DNA of 8,484 nt from Chloroflexota bacterium (GCA_013820865.1 JACDHU010000062.1:1-8484); one strand, 5' to 3'; counted from the first letter of the stretch, positions 1 through 6,809 are shown. The notes: generated from the letters alone by a model not told the origin. Translations and numbers: made by a program.

Positions 1-57
1 GAGGAAGGCCCACCAAAGGCAGCCCCACCAAAGGCAGCCCCACCAAAGGCAGCTTAG
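1..57 (+). CDS. Possible 3' end of a convergent gene with a Pro-Lys-Ala-rich tail (partial)
   Basis: Plus-strand frame 1 is open from the left edge to TAG at 55-57 and encodes 18 residues, EEGPPKAAPPKAAPPKAA. Low-complexity basic Pro/Ala/Lys tails are common at the C-termini of nucleic-acid-binding and ribosomal proteins. The TAG overlaps the TAA of the minus-strand peptidase gene (54-56) by two bases, a plausible convergent gene end. Against it, only about two of five codons in the repeat end in G or C, unlike the neighbouring genes, and there are too few residues to identify a family. The alternative is a noncoding intergenic repeat. Confidence 0.4.
   Translation, partial: EEGPPKAAPPKAAPPKAA
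11..55. repeat. 15-bp tandem repeat, three copies
   Basis: CACCAAAGGCAGCCC occurs exactly at 11-25 and 26-40, and again at 41-55 with the last two bases changed. The unit length is a multiple of three. It reads as a Pro-Pro-Lys-Ala-Ala repeat on the plus strand and as Ala-Ala-Phe-Gly-Gly on the minus strand in the frame after the peptidase stop. Confidence 0.9.
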
Positions 58-770
58 TCACGGCGTCCGAAGATCAGCCACGCGTAGTACAGGAAGGTCA
101 GCAGCGCGGTGAGCGCACCGGCCACGTACGTCCAGGCGGCGGCCTTGAGGACATCGCGAGCGCCGGTCTGCTTATCGCCCACCATGCCGAGCCCGTTCAC
201 GAAGGCGAGCGCCTTGCCTGATGCGCCGATCTCGACCGGCAGGGTCGCGAAGGTGAAGAGCACCGCCGCGCCGAAGCCGATGAGCCCGACGATCGCCAGC
301 CCGGTGACCTGCAGGAAGACACCGGCGATGATGAGCCACGGTGCGATACCCGAGCCGAACTGCGCGGCCGGCACGATCGCCTGGCGCAGCGCCATCATCG
401 GCTCCTTGCGCTCGTCCTGGAGCGCATGGCCGACCTCGTGGGCGATCACCGCCGCGGCGGCGACCGAGAGACGCGGAGCAGACGTGGTCACGCCCGCCGT
501 CGACAGAGCCGAAGCATCGGCGACCTGGGTGCTGACGCGCAGGATCTTCCCCCGCGGGTCGTAGTGGTCGGTGAGAGTGCCGGGCGTGGGCTCGATTCGC
601 ACGTGCGAGAGACCCTGCTTATCGAGCAGGCGCCGCGCGAAGTCGAATGCGTCCATGTTGATGCCGGAGTCCACCTTGGACCACTTGGCATAGGTTGACT
701 TCACGCGCCAGGCTGCCCAGCCGGTGATGGCCAGGGTTGGAATCAGAACAACGAGGATGTACAGGATCAT
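54..770 (-). CDS. YugP-type membrane zinc metallopeptidase
   Basis: This is a membrane-bound peptidase of the neutral zinc metallopeptidase (YugP) family; its substrate is unknown. The protein has 238 residues. A first membrane segment (2-21) is followed by a conserved cytosolic-type block: VKSTYAKWS (23-31), ARRLLDKQGL (45-54) and TDHYDPR (67-73). The zinc motif is HEVGH (111-115) in VIAHEVGHALQDE. Further membrane segments lie at about 143-176 and 208-234. TLPVE (176-180) matches the family's conserved segment, but the usual EFDAS is EIGAS here. An extra low-complexity stretch (about 85-101, rich in Ala, Ser and Thr) precedes the zinc motif. The start is ATG 768-770, with the best ribosome binding site in the window. 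A YugP-like gene after fmt is also found in some other bacteria, from memory. It may have its own promoter. Confidence 0.93.
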   Translation of the reverse strand: MILYILVVLIPTLAITGWAAWRVKSTYAKWSKVDSGINMDAFDFARRLLDKQGLSHVRIEPTPGTLTDHYDPRGKILRVSTQVADASALSTAGVTTSAPRLSVAAAAVIAHEVGHALQDERKEPMMALRQAIVPAAQFGSGIAPWLIIAGVFLQVTGLAIVGLIGFGAAVLFTFATLPVEIGASGKALAFVNGLGMVGDKQTGARDVLKAAAWTYVAGALTALLTFLYYAWLIFGRRD

Positions 771-779
771 GTGTTGGCC

Positions 780-786
780 CACCTCC
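780..786 (-). promoter_or_regulatory. Strong Shine-Dalgarno for the metallopeptidase gene
   Basis: GGAGGTG on the minus strand ends nine bases before ATG 770. It is the only near-consensus ribosome binding site in the window and it fixes this start. An in-frame GTG at 780-782 lies inside the motif and is therefore unlikely to be used. Confidence 0.7.
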
Positions 787-801
787 GAGAGGGCTGCGGC
801 G

Positions 802-807
802 AGTATA
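802..807 (-). promoter_or_regulatory. Possible internal -10 element (TATACT)
   Basis: TATACT matches five of six bases of the sigma-70 type -10 consensus. It stands out in GC-rich sequence and sits in the 43-base gap after fmt. A transcript starting near 795 would have a leader of about 25 bases containing the Shine-Dalgarno. I found no convincing -35 hexamer at 16-18 bases upstream, so this is tentative. Confidence 0.3.
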
Positions 808-813
808 TCGTCT

Positions 814-1770
814 CTAGCGGAGGGCTTCGTCGGGCTTGCCGGCACCGAGCAGTAGGTGCTCGCGCGGCAGTCCGCGTCGCCAGGCGTCGGCGACCATGGT
901 CGCCCGGCCTTCGGGCTGCACGACCTCCAGGGCCAGGGCCCCAACCCCGCACGCGACGCACGGCACCTCGCCCGGCAACAGCGCGCCGATGGGCATGGCG
1001 TCCACGCCTGTCACCGGATGCGCGCGTCGCACGTGAAGTCGACGCCCATCGACCGTGGTCCACGCGCCCGGCCACGGCTGGAGCGCCCGGACCTGGCGGT
1101 CAATCTCGATCGCCGAACTGGACCAGTTGATCCAGCCATCGGCTCTGGTGAATGGGCGGATGTGCGTTGCCTTGCCCGCTTCCTGCGGCTCCGACGGCAA
1201 CTCCGTAACCGCCCAGCGCTCGAGCAAGGGAGGTACCACCTCGGCCGCCAGGTCAGCGAGACGCGCCTCGAGCTCCGGCGTCGTCTCACGCCCGGTGAGC
1301 GACACCGGCCACTGCACGACCACGGGACCGGCGTCGAGCTGCGCTGTCATGACCATGAGCGTCAGGCCGCCCTCCGGATCGCCTGCGGCAATCGTGCCGG
1401 CAACCGGGGCAGCCCCACGATGGCGGGGCAACAGCGATGGATGGACGTTGAGTGGCAGGCGCGATCCAAGGTCCAGCAGGTCCTGCGGCACGAGCTGCCC
1501 GTAGGCGACCAGGAGGAGCCCATCCGGCGCGAAGTCGCGGAGCAATGCACGCGCCTCGTCGGATCGCAATCGGTTCGGGGTCACGACCCGCAGCCCATGC
1601 TCGCGGGCGTGCGCGGTGATGGGTGTCGCGCGCAGCTGGAGGCGCCGGCCGGCTGGCCGATCCGGTTGGCTGATGACGAGAAGCTCCTCCGCGAGGTCCG
1701 CGACGCGAGCCAGCAGCGGAACCCCGAAGGCTCCCGTTCCGAGGAACGCGATTCGTCCTGCGCCTGCCAC
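814..1770 (-). CDS. fmt: Methionyl-tRNA formyltransferase
   Basis: This enzyme transfers a formyl group from 10-formyltetrahydrofolate to Met-tRNA(fMet), making the bacterial initiator tRNA. The protein has 318 residues, full length for the family. The Rossmann-like N-terminal domain starts with FLGTGAFGVPLL (9-20) and has QPDRPAGR (35-42). The folate site and catalytic centre are NVHPSLLPRHRGAAP (108-122) and LDAG (145-148), giving the Asn-His-Asp set N108, H110 and D146. The C-terminal tRNA-binding domain begins near residue 206 and includes DRQVRALQPWPGAW. The start is GTG at 1768-1770, overlapping the def stop; no Shine-Dalgarno is visible. The stop is TAG at 814-816, followed by a 43-base gap, the largest in the operon. 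Confidence 0.97.
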   Translation of the reverse strand: MAGAGRIAFLGTGAFGVPLLARVADLAEELLVISQPDRPAGRRLQLRATPITAHAREHGLRVVTPNRLRSDEARALLRDFAPDGLLLVAYGQLVPQDLLDLGSRLPLNVHPSLLPRHRGAAPVAGTIAAGDPEGGLTLMVMTAQLDAGPVVVQWPVSLTGRETTPELEARLADLAAEVVPPLLERWAVTELPSEPQEAGKATHIRPFTRADGWINWSSSAIEIDRQVRALQPWPGAWTTVDGRRLHVRRAHPVTGVDAMPIGALLPGEVPCVACGVGALALEVVQPEGRATMVADAWRRGLPREHLLLGAGKPDEALR

Positions 1771-2288
1771 TAGATGCCGGCGGCCATCTCTTCGCCAACC
1801 TCGTCGGACGCATCGCTGACGCGCACAAGCTCCTCGAGCGAATCGAGCAGGTCAATGTAGAGATGGCCGTTCAAATGGTCGATCTCGTGCTGGAGGGCAC
1901 GCGCGAAGAGCTCCTCGCCCTTGACCCGAAACTCCTTGCCCCGACGGTCCCGCGCCTTGACCGTGACCTTCGCGTGGCGACCCACTTCCGCGACGTATCC
2001 GGGAATCGAGAGGCAACCCTCCCAGTCAAGCTGCTCCCCGGATCCCTTCACGATCTGCGGATTGACCAGCTCGGTGACCGTTCCGTCGATCTCGGTGACG
2101 GCCACCTGCAGCGGAACGCCGATCTGGTTGGCGGCGAGCCCGACTCCGGGGGCATCGCGCATCGTCTCGAGCATGTCGTCAAACAGCCGATGCAGACTCG
2201 CGTCGAAGGTCGAGACCTTCTTCGTGCGCTCGCGCAGGATCAGCTCTTCGGCAGTCAGGATGCGTCGGATGGCCATGGCGTTGCGCAT
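1770..2288 (-). CDS. def: Peptide deformylase
   Basis: This metalloenzyme removes the formyl group from the N-terminal methionine of nascent proteins, reversing the effect of Fmt encoded next to it. The protein has 172 residues. All three family motifs are intact: GVGLAANQIG (48-57), EGCLS (90-94) and QHEIDH (133-138). The metal ligands are C92, H134 and H138, and the catalytic residue is E135. The start at 2288 is eight bases after the priA stop. A second ATG at 2276 gives MAIRRIL, the commonest deformylase beginning, so it may be the real start; neither has a Shine-Dalgarno. The stop TAG shares one base with the GTG of fmt (TAGTG), so the two are probably coupled in translation. Confidence 0.97.
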   Translation of the reverse strand: MRNAMAIRRILTAEELILRERTKKVSTFDASLHRLFDDMLETMRDAPGVGLAANQIGVPLQVAVTEIDGTVTELVNPQIVKGSGEQLDWEGCLSIPGYVAEVGRHAKVTVKARDRRGKEFRVKGEELFARALQHEIDHLNGHLYIDLLDSLEELVRVSDASDEVGEEMAAGI

Positions 2289-2296
2289 TGTACCGA

Positions 2297-4642
2297 TCAG
2301 AGCAGGCTCTCCGGGTCGACGTCGATGGCGACGCCGGGCGGCACGCGCTCCAGCGCCATCGCTCGGCTTGACGCGTCAGGCGCGCGCAGGACGACCTGGA
2401 ACCGATACCGCCCGGCCCGACGGGCGACGTACGACGGCAATGGGCCGAGCACGTCCACGCCTTCGGTGGCGACGGCGGCCGCTGCCTGCCGGCCGCGTTC
2501 CTCGGCACGACCGCGATCGGCATCGGCGATGAGGAGGCGCGCCAGCACGCTGAACGGTGGATAGCCGAGAAGGCGACGGCGGAGAAGCTCCTCGTCGGCG
2601 AAGCCGTCGGTGTCGAGTGCGGCCGCCGCCTTGACCGCGTGGTGCGTTGGCGCGTACGTCTGGATGATCACGCGCCCGGGCATCGGCCCCCGCCCCGCGC
2701 GTCCCGCGACCTGGGCCAACAGGCTGAACGTGCGCTCCGCCGCCCGGTAATCGGGCAGGTTGAGGGTCACGTCTGCGGCAACCACCCCGGCCAGCGTCAC
2801 CGATGGCAGATCGAGGCCCTTCGCTGCGAGCTGCGTGCCGACGAGCACATCCACGCGGCCGGCCCGGAAATCGTCATAGACCGATTCGAAGCCGCGACGT
2901 GCGGCCAGCGCATCCGAGTCGAGTCGCGACACGCGCAGTCCCGGGTAGCGCGCGCGAAGCTCCGCCTCGACGCGCTGCGTCCCGGCGCCGAAATACCGGA
3001 TCCGCGGGCTGTTGCAGGCAGGACAGCGCTCGGTCGGCTGTGCGGTTCGGCCGCAGTGGTGGCAGCGCAACGTCCCACCGTCGAGGTGATACACCAGCGG
3101 CAGGTCGCAATCTGGGCAGCGCAGGCTCACGCCGCAGTCCCGACACAGGATGAAGGTGGACGCACCGCGACGGTTGATGAGGAGCACGGCCTGCTCGCTT
3201 CCCCGCCGCAGATCGCTCAGCGCGTCGGCAAGCGGCGCCGAGAAGATGGACCGATTGCCGGCGGCCAGCTCCGCTCTGAGGTCGGCAAGCAGGATCTCGG
3301 GCAGGCCACCAACTCGACGCTCGCGGAGGCGCACGCGCTCGCTGTGACCGCCGCGGCTGCGCGCCAGGCTCACAAGGTCCGGCGTGGCGCTGCCGAGGAC
3401 GACCCGCGCACCGGTGACCGCGGCACGGCGACGGGCGACCCAGCGCGCGTCGTAGCGCGGCGTGCGGTCCGACTTGTAGCCGCCGTCATGCTCCTCGTCA
3501 ACGACAATGAGGCTCAGCCCGGCCAGCGGTGCGAAGGCTGCGGTTCGCGTGCCGATCACCACGGTCGCCTCACCGCGCAGAATGCGCCACCACTCGTCGT
3601 GACGCTCCCCCGCCGAGAGCCCCGAGTGCAGAACGGCGAGACGCTCACCGAATGCTGCCCGCAGCCGATCAGCGAGCTGCGGCACAAGGCTCATCTCGGG
3701 CACGAGCACGATGGCCGAACCGCCAGCGTCGACAGCGGCGGTTACGGCAGCAAGGTAGACGTCCGACTTTCCAGAAGCGGCCACCCCCTCGAGCAGGAGC
3801 TCACCGCCCGATGGCAACGCATTGATGGCCTCAACGGCGACCTGTTGCTCGTCGGCGAGATCGTGACCCAGCGCCAGCTCCAGCTCCCGATGCGCGAGCG
3901 GATCGCGATCGACCGCTCGCCACCCCATCTCAACGCGTCCCATGGCCGCAAGGCGCCGCGCCGGCGCCAGGAGAGACGAGGCATCTGCACCGATGGCATC
4001 GGCCAGCTCGGGGAGCGAGCGCTCCTCGCTGCCGAGCGCGTCGAGCAGAGCCCGTTGCACAGGCGCCCGGCGCGACGGCTCCGATCCGCCGGGCAACGGG
4101 CGAAGGACGCGCTCACGGCGGGCGTTGACGTCGGGTGGTCGCAACGACCAAATGGAGCGCAGGATTCCAGCGCGGCGAAGGCGGTTGATCCAGGCGTCGC
4201 GTCCCCGGCGCGGCGCATGCCGCAGGAGCGTGCCATCCGTGATACGACCGTCCGCGTCGACCAGGTCGCGGAGCTCGGGCGGAAGGTCCTCCGCGCGCTC
4301 GACGTGCCACTGCCGCGCAAGGCGTGACTCCAGTCCCGGTGGCAGCATCGCGGCCAGCGTGGTGCCGATCGGAGCGCGGTAGTACACGGCGATCTCTTCG
4401 GCCAGGCTGAGGAGATCGGGCGTCAGCATCGGTGCCGAGACGACCGCCTCGACCTCCTTCAGCTCCATCCCGTCGGTGACTTCCTCGTCGCCCAAGAGAT
4501 ACCCAAGCGCCAGGCGACGGCCGTACGGCACCAGAACCAGTGCGCCGGGCATCGCGGCGCCCAGCGCTTCCGGCAGCAGGTAGGTGAAGGTGCGCTCCGG
4601 TCGATCGGCCAGCGCCTCAACCGCCACGCGCACGGCGCTCAT
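2297..4642 (-). CDS. priA: Primosomal protein N' (replication restart helicase PriA)
   Basis: PriA is a superfamily 2 3'-5' DNA helicase that recognises stalled forks and reloads the replisome. The protein has 781 residues, slightly longer than E. coli PriA (732). The N-terminal DNA-binding domain contains the conserved TFTYLLPE (18-25) and VLVPYGRR (36-43). Walker A is GVAASGKS (286-293), followed by DVYLAAV. Walker B is DEEHD (382-386), then RYDARWVA and LGSATP (416-421). Eight cysteines (500, 503, 509, 512, 527, 530, 540, 543) form the two zinc sites inserted in the helicase core. Helicase lobe 2 has VGTQLAAKGLDLP (601-613) and QVAGRAGRG (644-652), and the C-terminal domain has LGPLPSYVARRAGRYRFQV. 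The start is ATG 4640-4642, 13 bases after the gmk stop, where homology with the family begins; no Shine-Dalgarno is seen. Eight bases separate it from def. Confidence 0.97.
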   Translation of the reverse strand: MSAVRVAVEALADRPERTFTYLLPEALGAAMPGALVLVPYGRRLALGYLLGDEEVTDGMELKEVEAVVSAPMLTPDLLSLAEEIAVYYRAPIGTTLAAMLPPGLESRLARQWHVERAEDLPPELRDLVDADGRITDGTLLRHAPRRGRDAWINRLRRAGILRSIWSLRPPDVNARRERVLRPLPGGSEPSRRAPVQRALLDALGSEERSLPELADAIGADASSLLAPARRLAAMGRVEMGWRAVDRDPLAHRELELALGHDLADEQQVAVEAINALPSGGELLLEGVAASGKSDVYLAAVTAAVDAGGSAIVLVPEMSLVPQLADRLRAAFGERLAVLHSGLSAGERHDEWWRILRGEATVVIGTRTAAFAPLAGLSLIVVDEEHDGGYKSDRTPRYDARWVARRRAAVTGARVVLGSATPDLVSLARSRGGHSERVRLRERRVGGLPEILLADLRAELAAGNRSIFSAPLADALSDLRRGSEQAVLLINRRGASTFILCRDCGVSLRCPDCDLPLVYHLDGGTLRCHHCGRTAQPTERCPACNSPRIRYFGAGTQRVEAELRARYPGLRVSRLDSDALAARRGFESVYDDFRAGRVDVLVGTQLAAKGLDLPSVTLAGVVAADVTLNLPDYRAAERTFSLLAQVAGRAGRGPMPGRVIIQTYAPTHHAVKAAAALDTDGFADEELLRRRLLGYPPFSVLARLLIADADRGRAEERGRQAAAAVATEGVDVLGPLPSYVARRAGRYRFQVVLRAPDASSRAMALERVPPGVAIDVDPESLL

Positions 4643-4655
4643 GTCGGTCGCCGCG

Positions 4656-5297
4656 TCAGACCTGCGGTCGGCGCGGTGGGTCGCGTCGGGCCTCGGCCTG
4701 AATGATCTCCCAGATCTTGTCAGCGGCATCCTCCAGGTGGCCGGTCTCATTGACGACGATATGGTCGTAGTCATCGGCCTCCGCCATCCAGCGCTCGGCA
4801 TCCAGTCGGCGCCGCTCAATGCTTTCCTCGGACTCGGACCCCCGCCCGCGAAGCCGCTGAGCAAGGTCCTCCATCGATGGCGGCATGACAAAGATGAGCA
4901 GTGCGTCTGGAACCAGGCGGCGGACGTTGCGCGCGCCACGCGGGCTGATGGTCAGGATCGCGTCGCGACCCGCAGCGAGGATGCCGCGCACCTGGTCCAC
5001 CGGCGTGCCGTAGCGATAGCCGTGGTTATTGGCATGCTCCAGCAACCCGTCGCGCTCCATGAGCTCGCGGAATGCCTCCTTGGACAGGAAGTGGTAGTGC
5101 ACGCCGTCGATCTCGCCCTCCCGCCGTCCGCGGGTCGTGGCCGTGACGATCGGCACGACCTGCGGCCGCCGCCGCGCGAGCTCGGACACGACCGTGCTCT
5201 TGCCCACGCCCGACGGTCCCGACACCACGACCAGCAGCGGGTTCGGGAAGGTCATTCGCTTCTCCGGTTCGTTCGTCCGCTCCTCCGGCTCATTCAT
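4656..5297 (-). CDS. gmk: Guanylate kinase with an atypical GMP-site residue
   Basis: This enzyme phosphorylates GMP to GDP with ATP, supplying GTP and dGTP. From ATG 5297 the protein has 213 residues. The P-loop GPSGVGKST is at 27-35. The GMP-binding region has TATTRGRREGE (52-62) with both phosphate-binding arginines, DGVHYHF (64-70) and YGTP (96-99). The lid includes RLRGRGSESEESIERRR (148-164). Where the family usually has an I-D-x-Q-G-A segment, this protein has TISPRGA (116-122), so Ser replaces the usual Asp. The start is uncertain. ATG 5297 overlaps the rluD stop (ATGA) but lacks a ribosome binding site. ATG 5255 has GGAG six bases upstream and gives 199 residues starting MTFPNP, close to usual family starts. 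Residues 1-14 are a duplicated NEPE(E/K)R unit. Confidence 0.95.
   Translation of the reverse strand: MNEPEERTNEPEKRMTFPNPLLVVVSGPSGVGKSTVVSELARRRPQVVPIVTATTRGRREGEIDGVHYHFLSKEAFRELMERDGLLEHANNHGYRYGTPVDQVRGILAAGRDAILTISPRGARNVRRLVPDALLIFVMPPSMEDLAQRLRGRGSESEESIERRRLDAERWMAEADDYDHIVVNETGHLEDAADKIWEIIQAEARRDPPRRPQV
5256..5297 (-). repeat. Imperfect 21-bp tandem duplication at the gmk 5' end
   Basis: Two adjacent 21-base units on the minus strand (5277-5297 and 5256-5276) match at 16 of 21 positions. They encode MNEPEER and TNEPEKR. Each unit carries a GGAG core. The first unit opens with ATG, the second with ACG, and a further ATG follows the second unit, so the duplication produces two competing gmk starts. 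Confidence 0.75.
5262..5265 (-). promoter_or_regulatory. Possible Shine-Dalgarno for the internal gmk start
   Basis: GGAG on the minus strand lies six bases before ATG 5253-5255, a normal spacing. Most starts in this operon lack such a motif, so it favours translation from the second gmk ATG. It may instead be a coincidence of the Glu-rich repeat codons. Confidence 0.4.
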
Positions 5298-6268
5298 GCG
5301 GATTCCGCGCGTGCGCCGACGCCCTCCGGAAGCCGGCCGGCGGGCACGACCACGTCCGCCGCGAGCATGCATGCCGCGAGCTCGGGCGGGAGCTCGCTCC
5401 ACGCTCGAAGCCGGGCACCGTCATCGGGTCGAATGAGACCGAGCCGAGCAGCATGCAGGAACTGGCGCCGTAGCCCCCCAGGACCCTCTCCCCCACCGTA
5501 TCGCAGGTCGCCGGCGATCGGCAGGCCGAGATAGACCAGATGCGCGCGGATCTGGTGCGTCCGCCCGGTCAGCGGGCGCAGCGTCAGCAGCGTGTATCCG
5601 CCTCCCGTACCGATCTGCTCATACTCAGTGACCGACTCACGGCCACCGGCGACGACCGCCATGCGCTGCCGATCACGCGTGTCGCGGCCAATCGGTGCTT
5701 CGATCCGGCCGCGTGACGACGGAGCTTCGCCGCGCACCAGGGCGAGATACTCCTTCTCGATGCTCCTGTCGCCGAACTGGGCCATGAGCGAGGCCTGGGC
5801 CGCATCGGTCTTGGCGACGGCGATGAGGCCGCTCGTCTCCTTGTCAAGCCGATGCACGATGCCCGGCCGGCCGACGCCGGCGATCGACCCCAGCGGCTCG
5901 GCGCGGTCGCGCGCACGCCCCAACAGGGCATTGACCAGCGTCCCGCTGCCGTGCCCGGCGCTCGGGTGCACGACGAGGCCCGCCGGTTTGTCGACGATGA
6001 GCATCGAGGGATCCTCGTAGGCAATCCGGAGCGGGATCGACTCCGGCTCGAGCGACTGGTCGGGCGGTGCGGTCAGCTCCACGGTCACCCGTTCGCCGCC
6101 GACGAGTCGATCGCTCGACCTGCGACGTGCGCCATCCACCAGGGCGCGTCCGTCACCGATGAGTCGCTGGGCATGCGCCCGACTGATCTCCGCAACCGAT
6201 GCCACCGCGAGATCCACCCTCCCTGATGGCGCGGGGCCCTCAACGAAGCGATCCGCCACTGACGTCAC
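5294..6268 (-). CDS. rluD: Large-subunit rRNA pseudouridine synthase, RluD family
   Basis: This enzyme isomerises uridines to pseudouridine; RluD itself acts on helix 69 of 23S rRNA. The protein has 324 residues. An N-terminal S4 RNA-binding domain covers about 17-65 (RVDLAVAS, SRAHAQRLIGDGRALVDG). The catalytic domain starts at YEDPSMLIVDKPAGLVVHPS (84-103). The catalytic aspartate is D142 in HRLDKETSGL (139-148), and the family motif GRTHQIRAHL is at 235-244. The start is GTG, sharing GTGA with the lspA stop; the stop TGA shares ATGA with the first possible gmk start. The S4 domain plus HRLDKETSG separates it from RsuA/RluB-type enzymes. RluC or RluD specificity cannot be fixed from sequence alone, but the position beside lspA is typical of genes annotated rluD. 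Confidence 0.94.
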   Translation of the reverse strand: MTSVADRFVEGPAPSGRVDLAVASVAEISRAHAQRLIGDGRALVDGARRRSSDRLVGGERVTVELTAPPDQSLEPESIPLRIAYEDPSMLIVDKPAGLVVHPSAGHGSGTLVNALLGRARDRAEPLGSIAGVGRPGIVHRLDKETSGLIAVAKTDAAQASLMAQFGDRSIEKEYLALVRGEAPSSRGRIEAPIGRDTRDRQRMAVVAGGRESVTEYEQIGTGGGYTLLTLRPLTGRTHQIRAHLVYLGLPIAGDLRYGGGEGPGGLRRQFLHAARLGLIRPDDGARLRAWSELPPELAACMLAADVVVPAGRLPEGVGARAESA

Positions 6269-6789
6269 CTCGCCGAGTCGGCCGGCCGGCGCCGCGGTTC
6301 GATGAAGGTCAGGTAGGCCACCAGCAGGCCGATTCCGATCACGACCGACGGATCCGCAACGTTGAAGGTCGGCCAGCGCAGGTCACCGATGCCGACGCTG
6401 ACGAAGTCCACGACGTAGCCCTGCCGAAGCCGATCGGTGAGGTTGCCGAGCGATCCGCCGATGATCGCACCGAGCACGAAGTGGATACCGATGCCGCGAT
6501 CGCGGAATGCGCGGAAGAAATAGCCCACCATCGCGAGCGCCAGGATGGTGACCGGGACGAAGAACCAGGTGGCGCCCGGGAAGAGGCTGAAGGCCGCCCC
6601 GGTGTTCCGTACGTGCCAGAGCTGGACGACGTCGCCGATGATCTCGATCCGCTGACCGAGCTCCACGTTGGCCACCACGAGGGCCTTCGACACCTGGTCC
6701 GCGACGTACAGCGTCATGGCCGTGCCCGCCACCACGAACGACGGCACGAGCGACGCCCCTCGGTCCGTCCTGGCCTCCACGCTGCCCAC
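6265..6789 (-). CDS. lspA: Lipoprotein signal peptidase (signal peptidase II)
   Basis: This inner-membrane aspartyl protease removes the signal peptide of prolipoproteins after the lipobox Cys has been diacylglyceryl-modified. The protein has 174 residues, normal for the family. Four hydrophobic segments can be seen, near 14-32, 73-93, 100-116 and 147-163. Family motifs are in order: DQVSK (31-35), RNTGAAFS (61-68), GNLTDRLRQGYVVDF (115-129) and FNVADP (142-147). The catalytic pair is D128 and D146, 18 residues apart as in E. coli LspA. The start is GTG at 6787-6789 without a clear Shine-Dalgarno sequence; a second in-frame GTG lies three codons downstream. Its TGA overlaps the GTG of rluD by four bases (GTGA), which implies coupled translation. 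The ileS-lspA-rluD order is common in bacteria. Confidence 0.97.
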   Translation of the reverse strand: MGSVEARTDRGASLVPSFVVAGTAMTLYVADQVSKALVVANVELGQRIEIIGDVVQLWHVRNTGAAFSLFPGATWFFVPVTILALAMVGYFFRAFRDRGIGIHFVLGAIIGGSLGNLTDRLRQGYVVDFVSVGIGDLRWPTFNVADPSVVIGIGLLVAYLTFIEPRRRPADSAR

Positions 6790-6809
6790 TCTAGCCGACC
6801 CGCCCGATG

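Noticed and set aside
771..944. In-frame upstream extension of the metallopeptidase by 58 codons
   Set aside because: It would overlap the end of fmt and precede the first membrane segment with unrelated sequence. The GGAGGTG site sets the start at 770.
856..1773. Open frame of 305 codons on the plus strand opposite fmt
   Set aside because: It mirrors the fmt gene almost exactly and shows no motif; it is a composition effect of the real minus-strand gene.
2639..4327. Open frame of 562 codons on the plus strand opposite priA
   Set aside because: It lies wholly inside priA, which has every family motif. Its translation is Arg/Ala/His-rich without recognisable domains. Long antisense frames are expected where GC-rich codon bias removes stops.
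4643..4939. In-frame upstream extension of priA by 99 codons
   Set aside because: It overlaps the conserved C-terminal half of gmk, and its translation is unlike PriA. Family similarity starts at ATG 4642.
5298..5402. In-frame upstream extension of gmk by 35 codons
   Set aside because: It overlaps the rluD 3' end, is Arg-rich low-complexity sequence, and ATG 5297 or 5255 suits the family length better.
6281..6297. GC-rich palindromic GCCGGCCGGCGCC stretch, considered as a terminator or protein-binding site
   Set aside because: It lies in the start of rluD's neighbour lspA coding sequence (its C-terminal Arg/Pro/Ala codons), has no U-tract, and short GC palindromes are common at this base composition.
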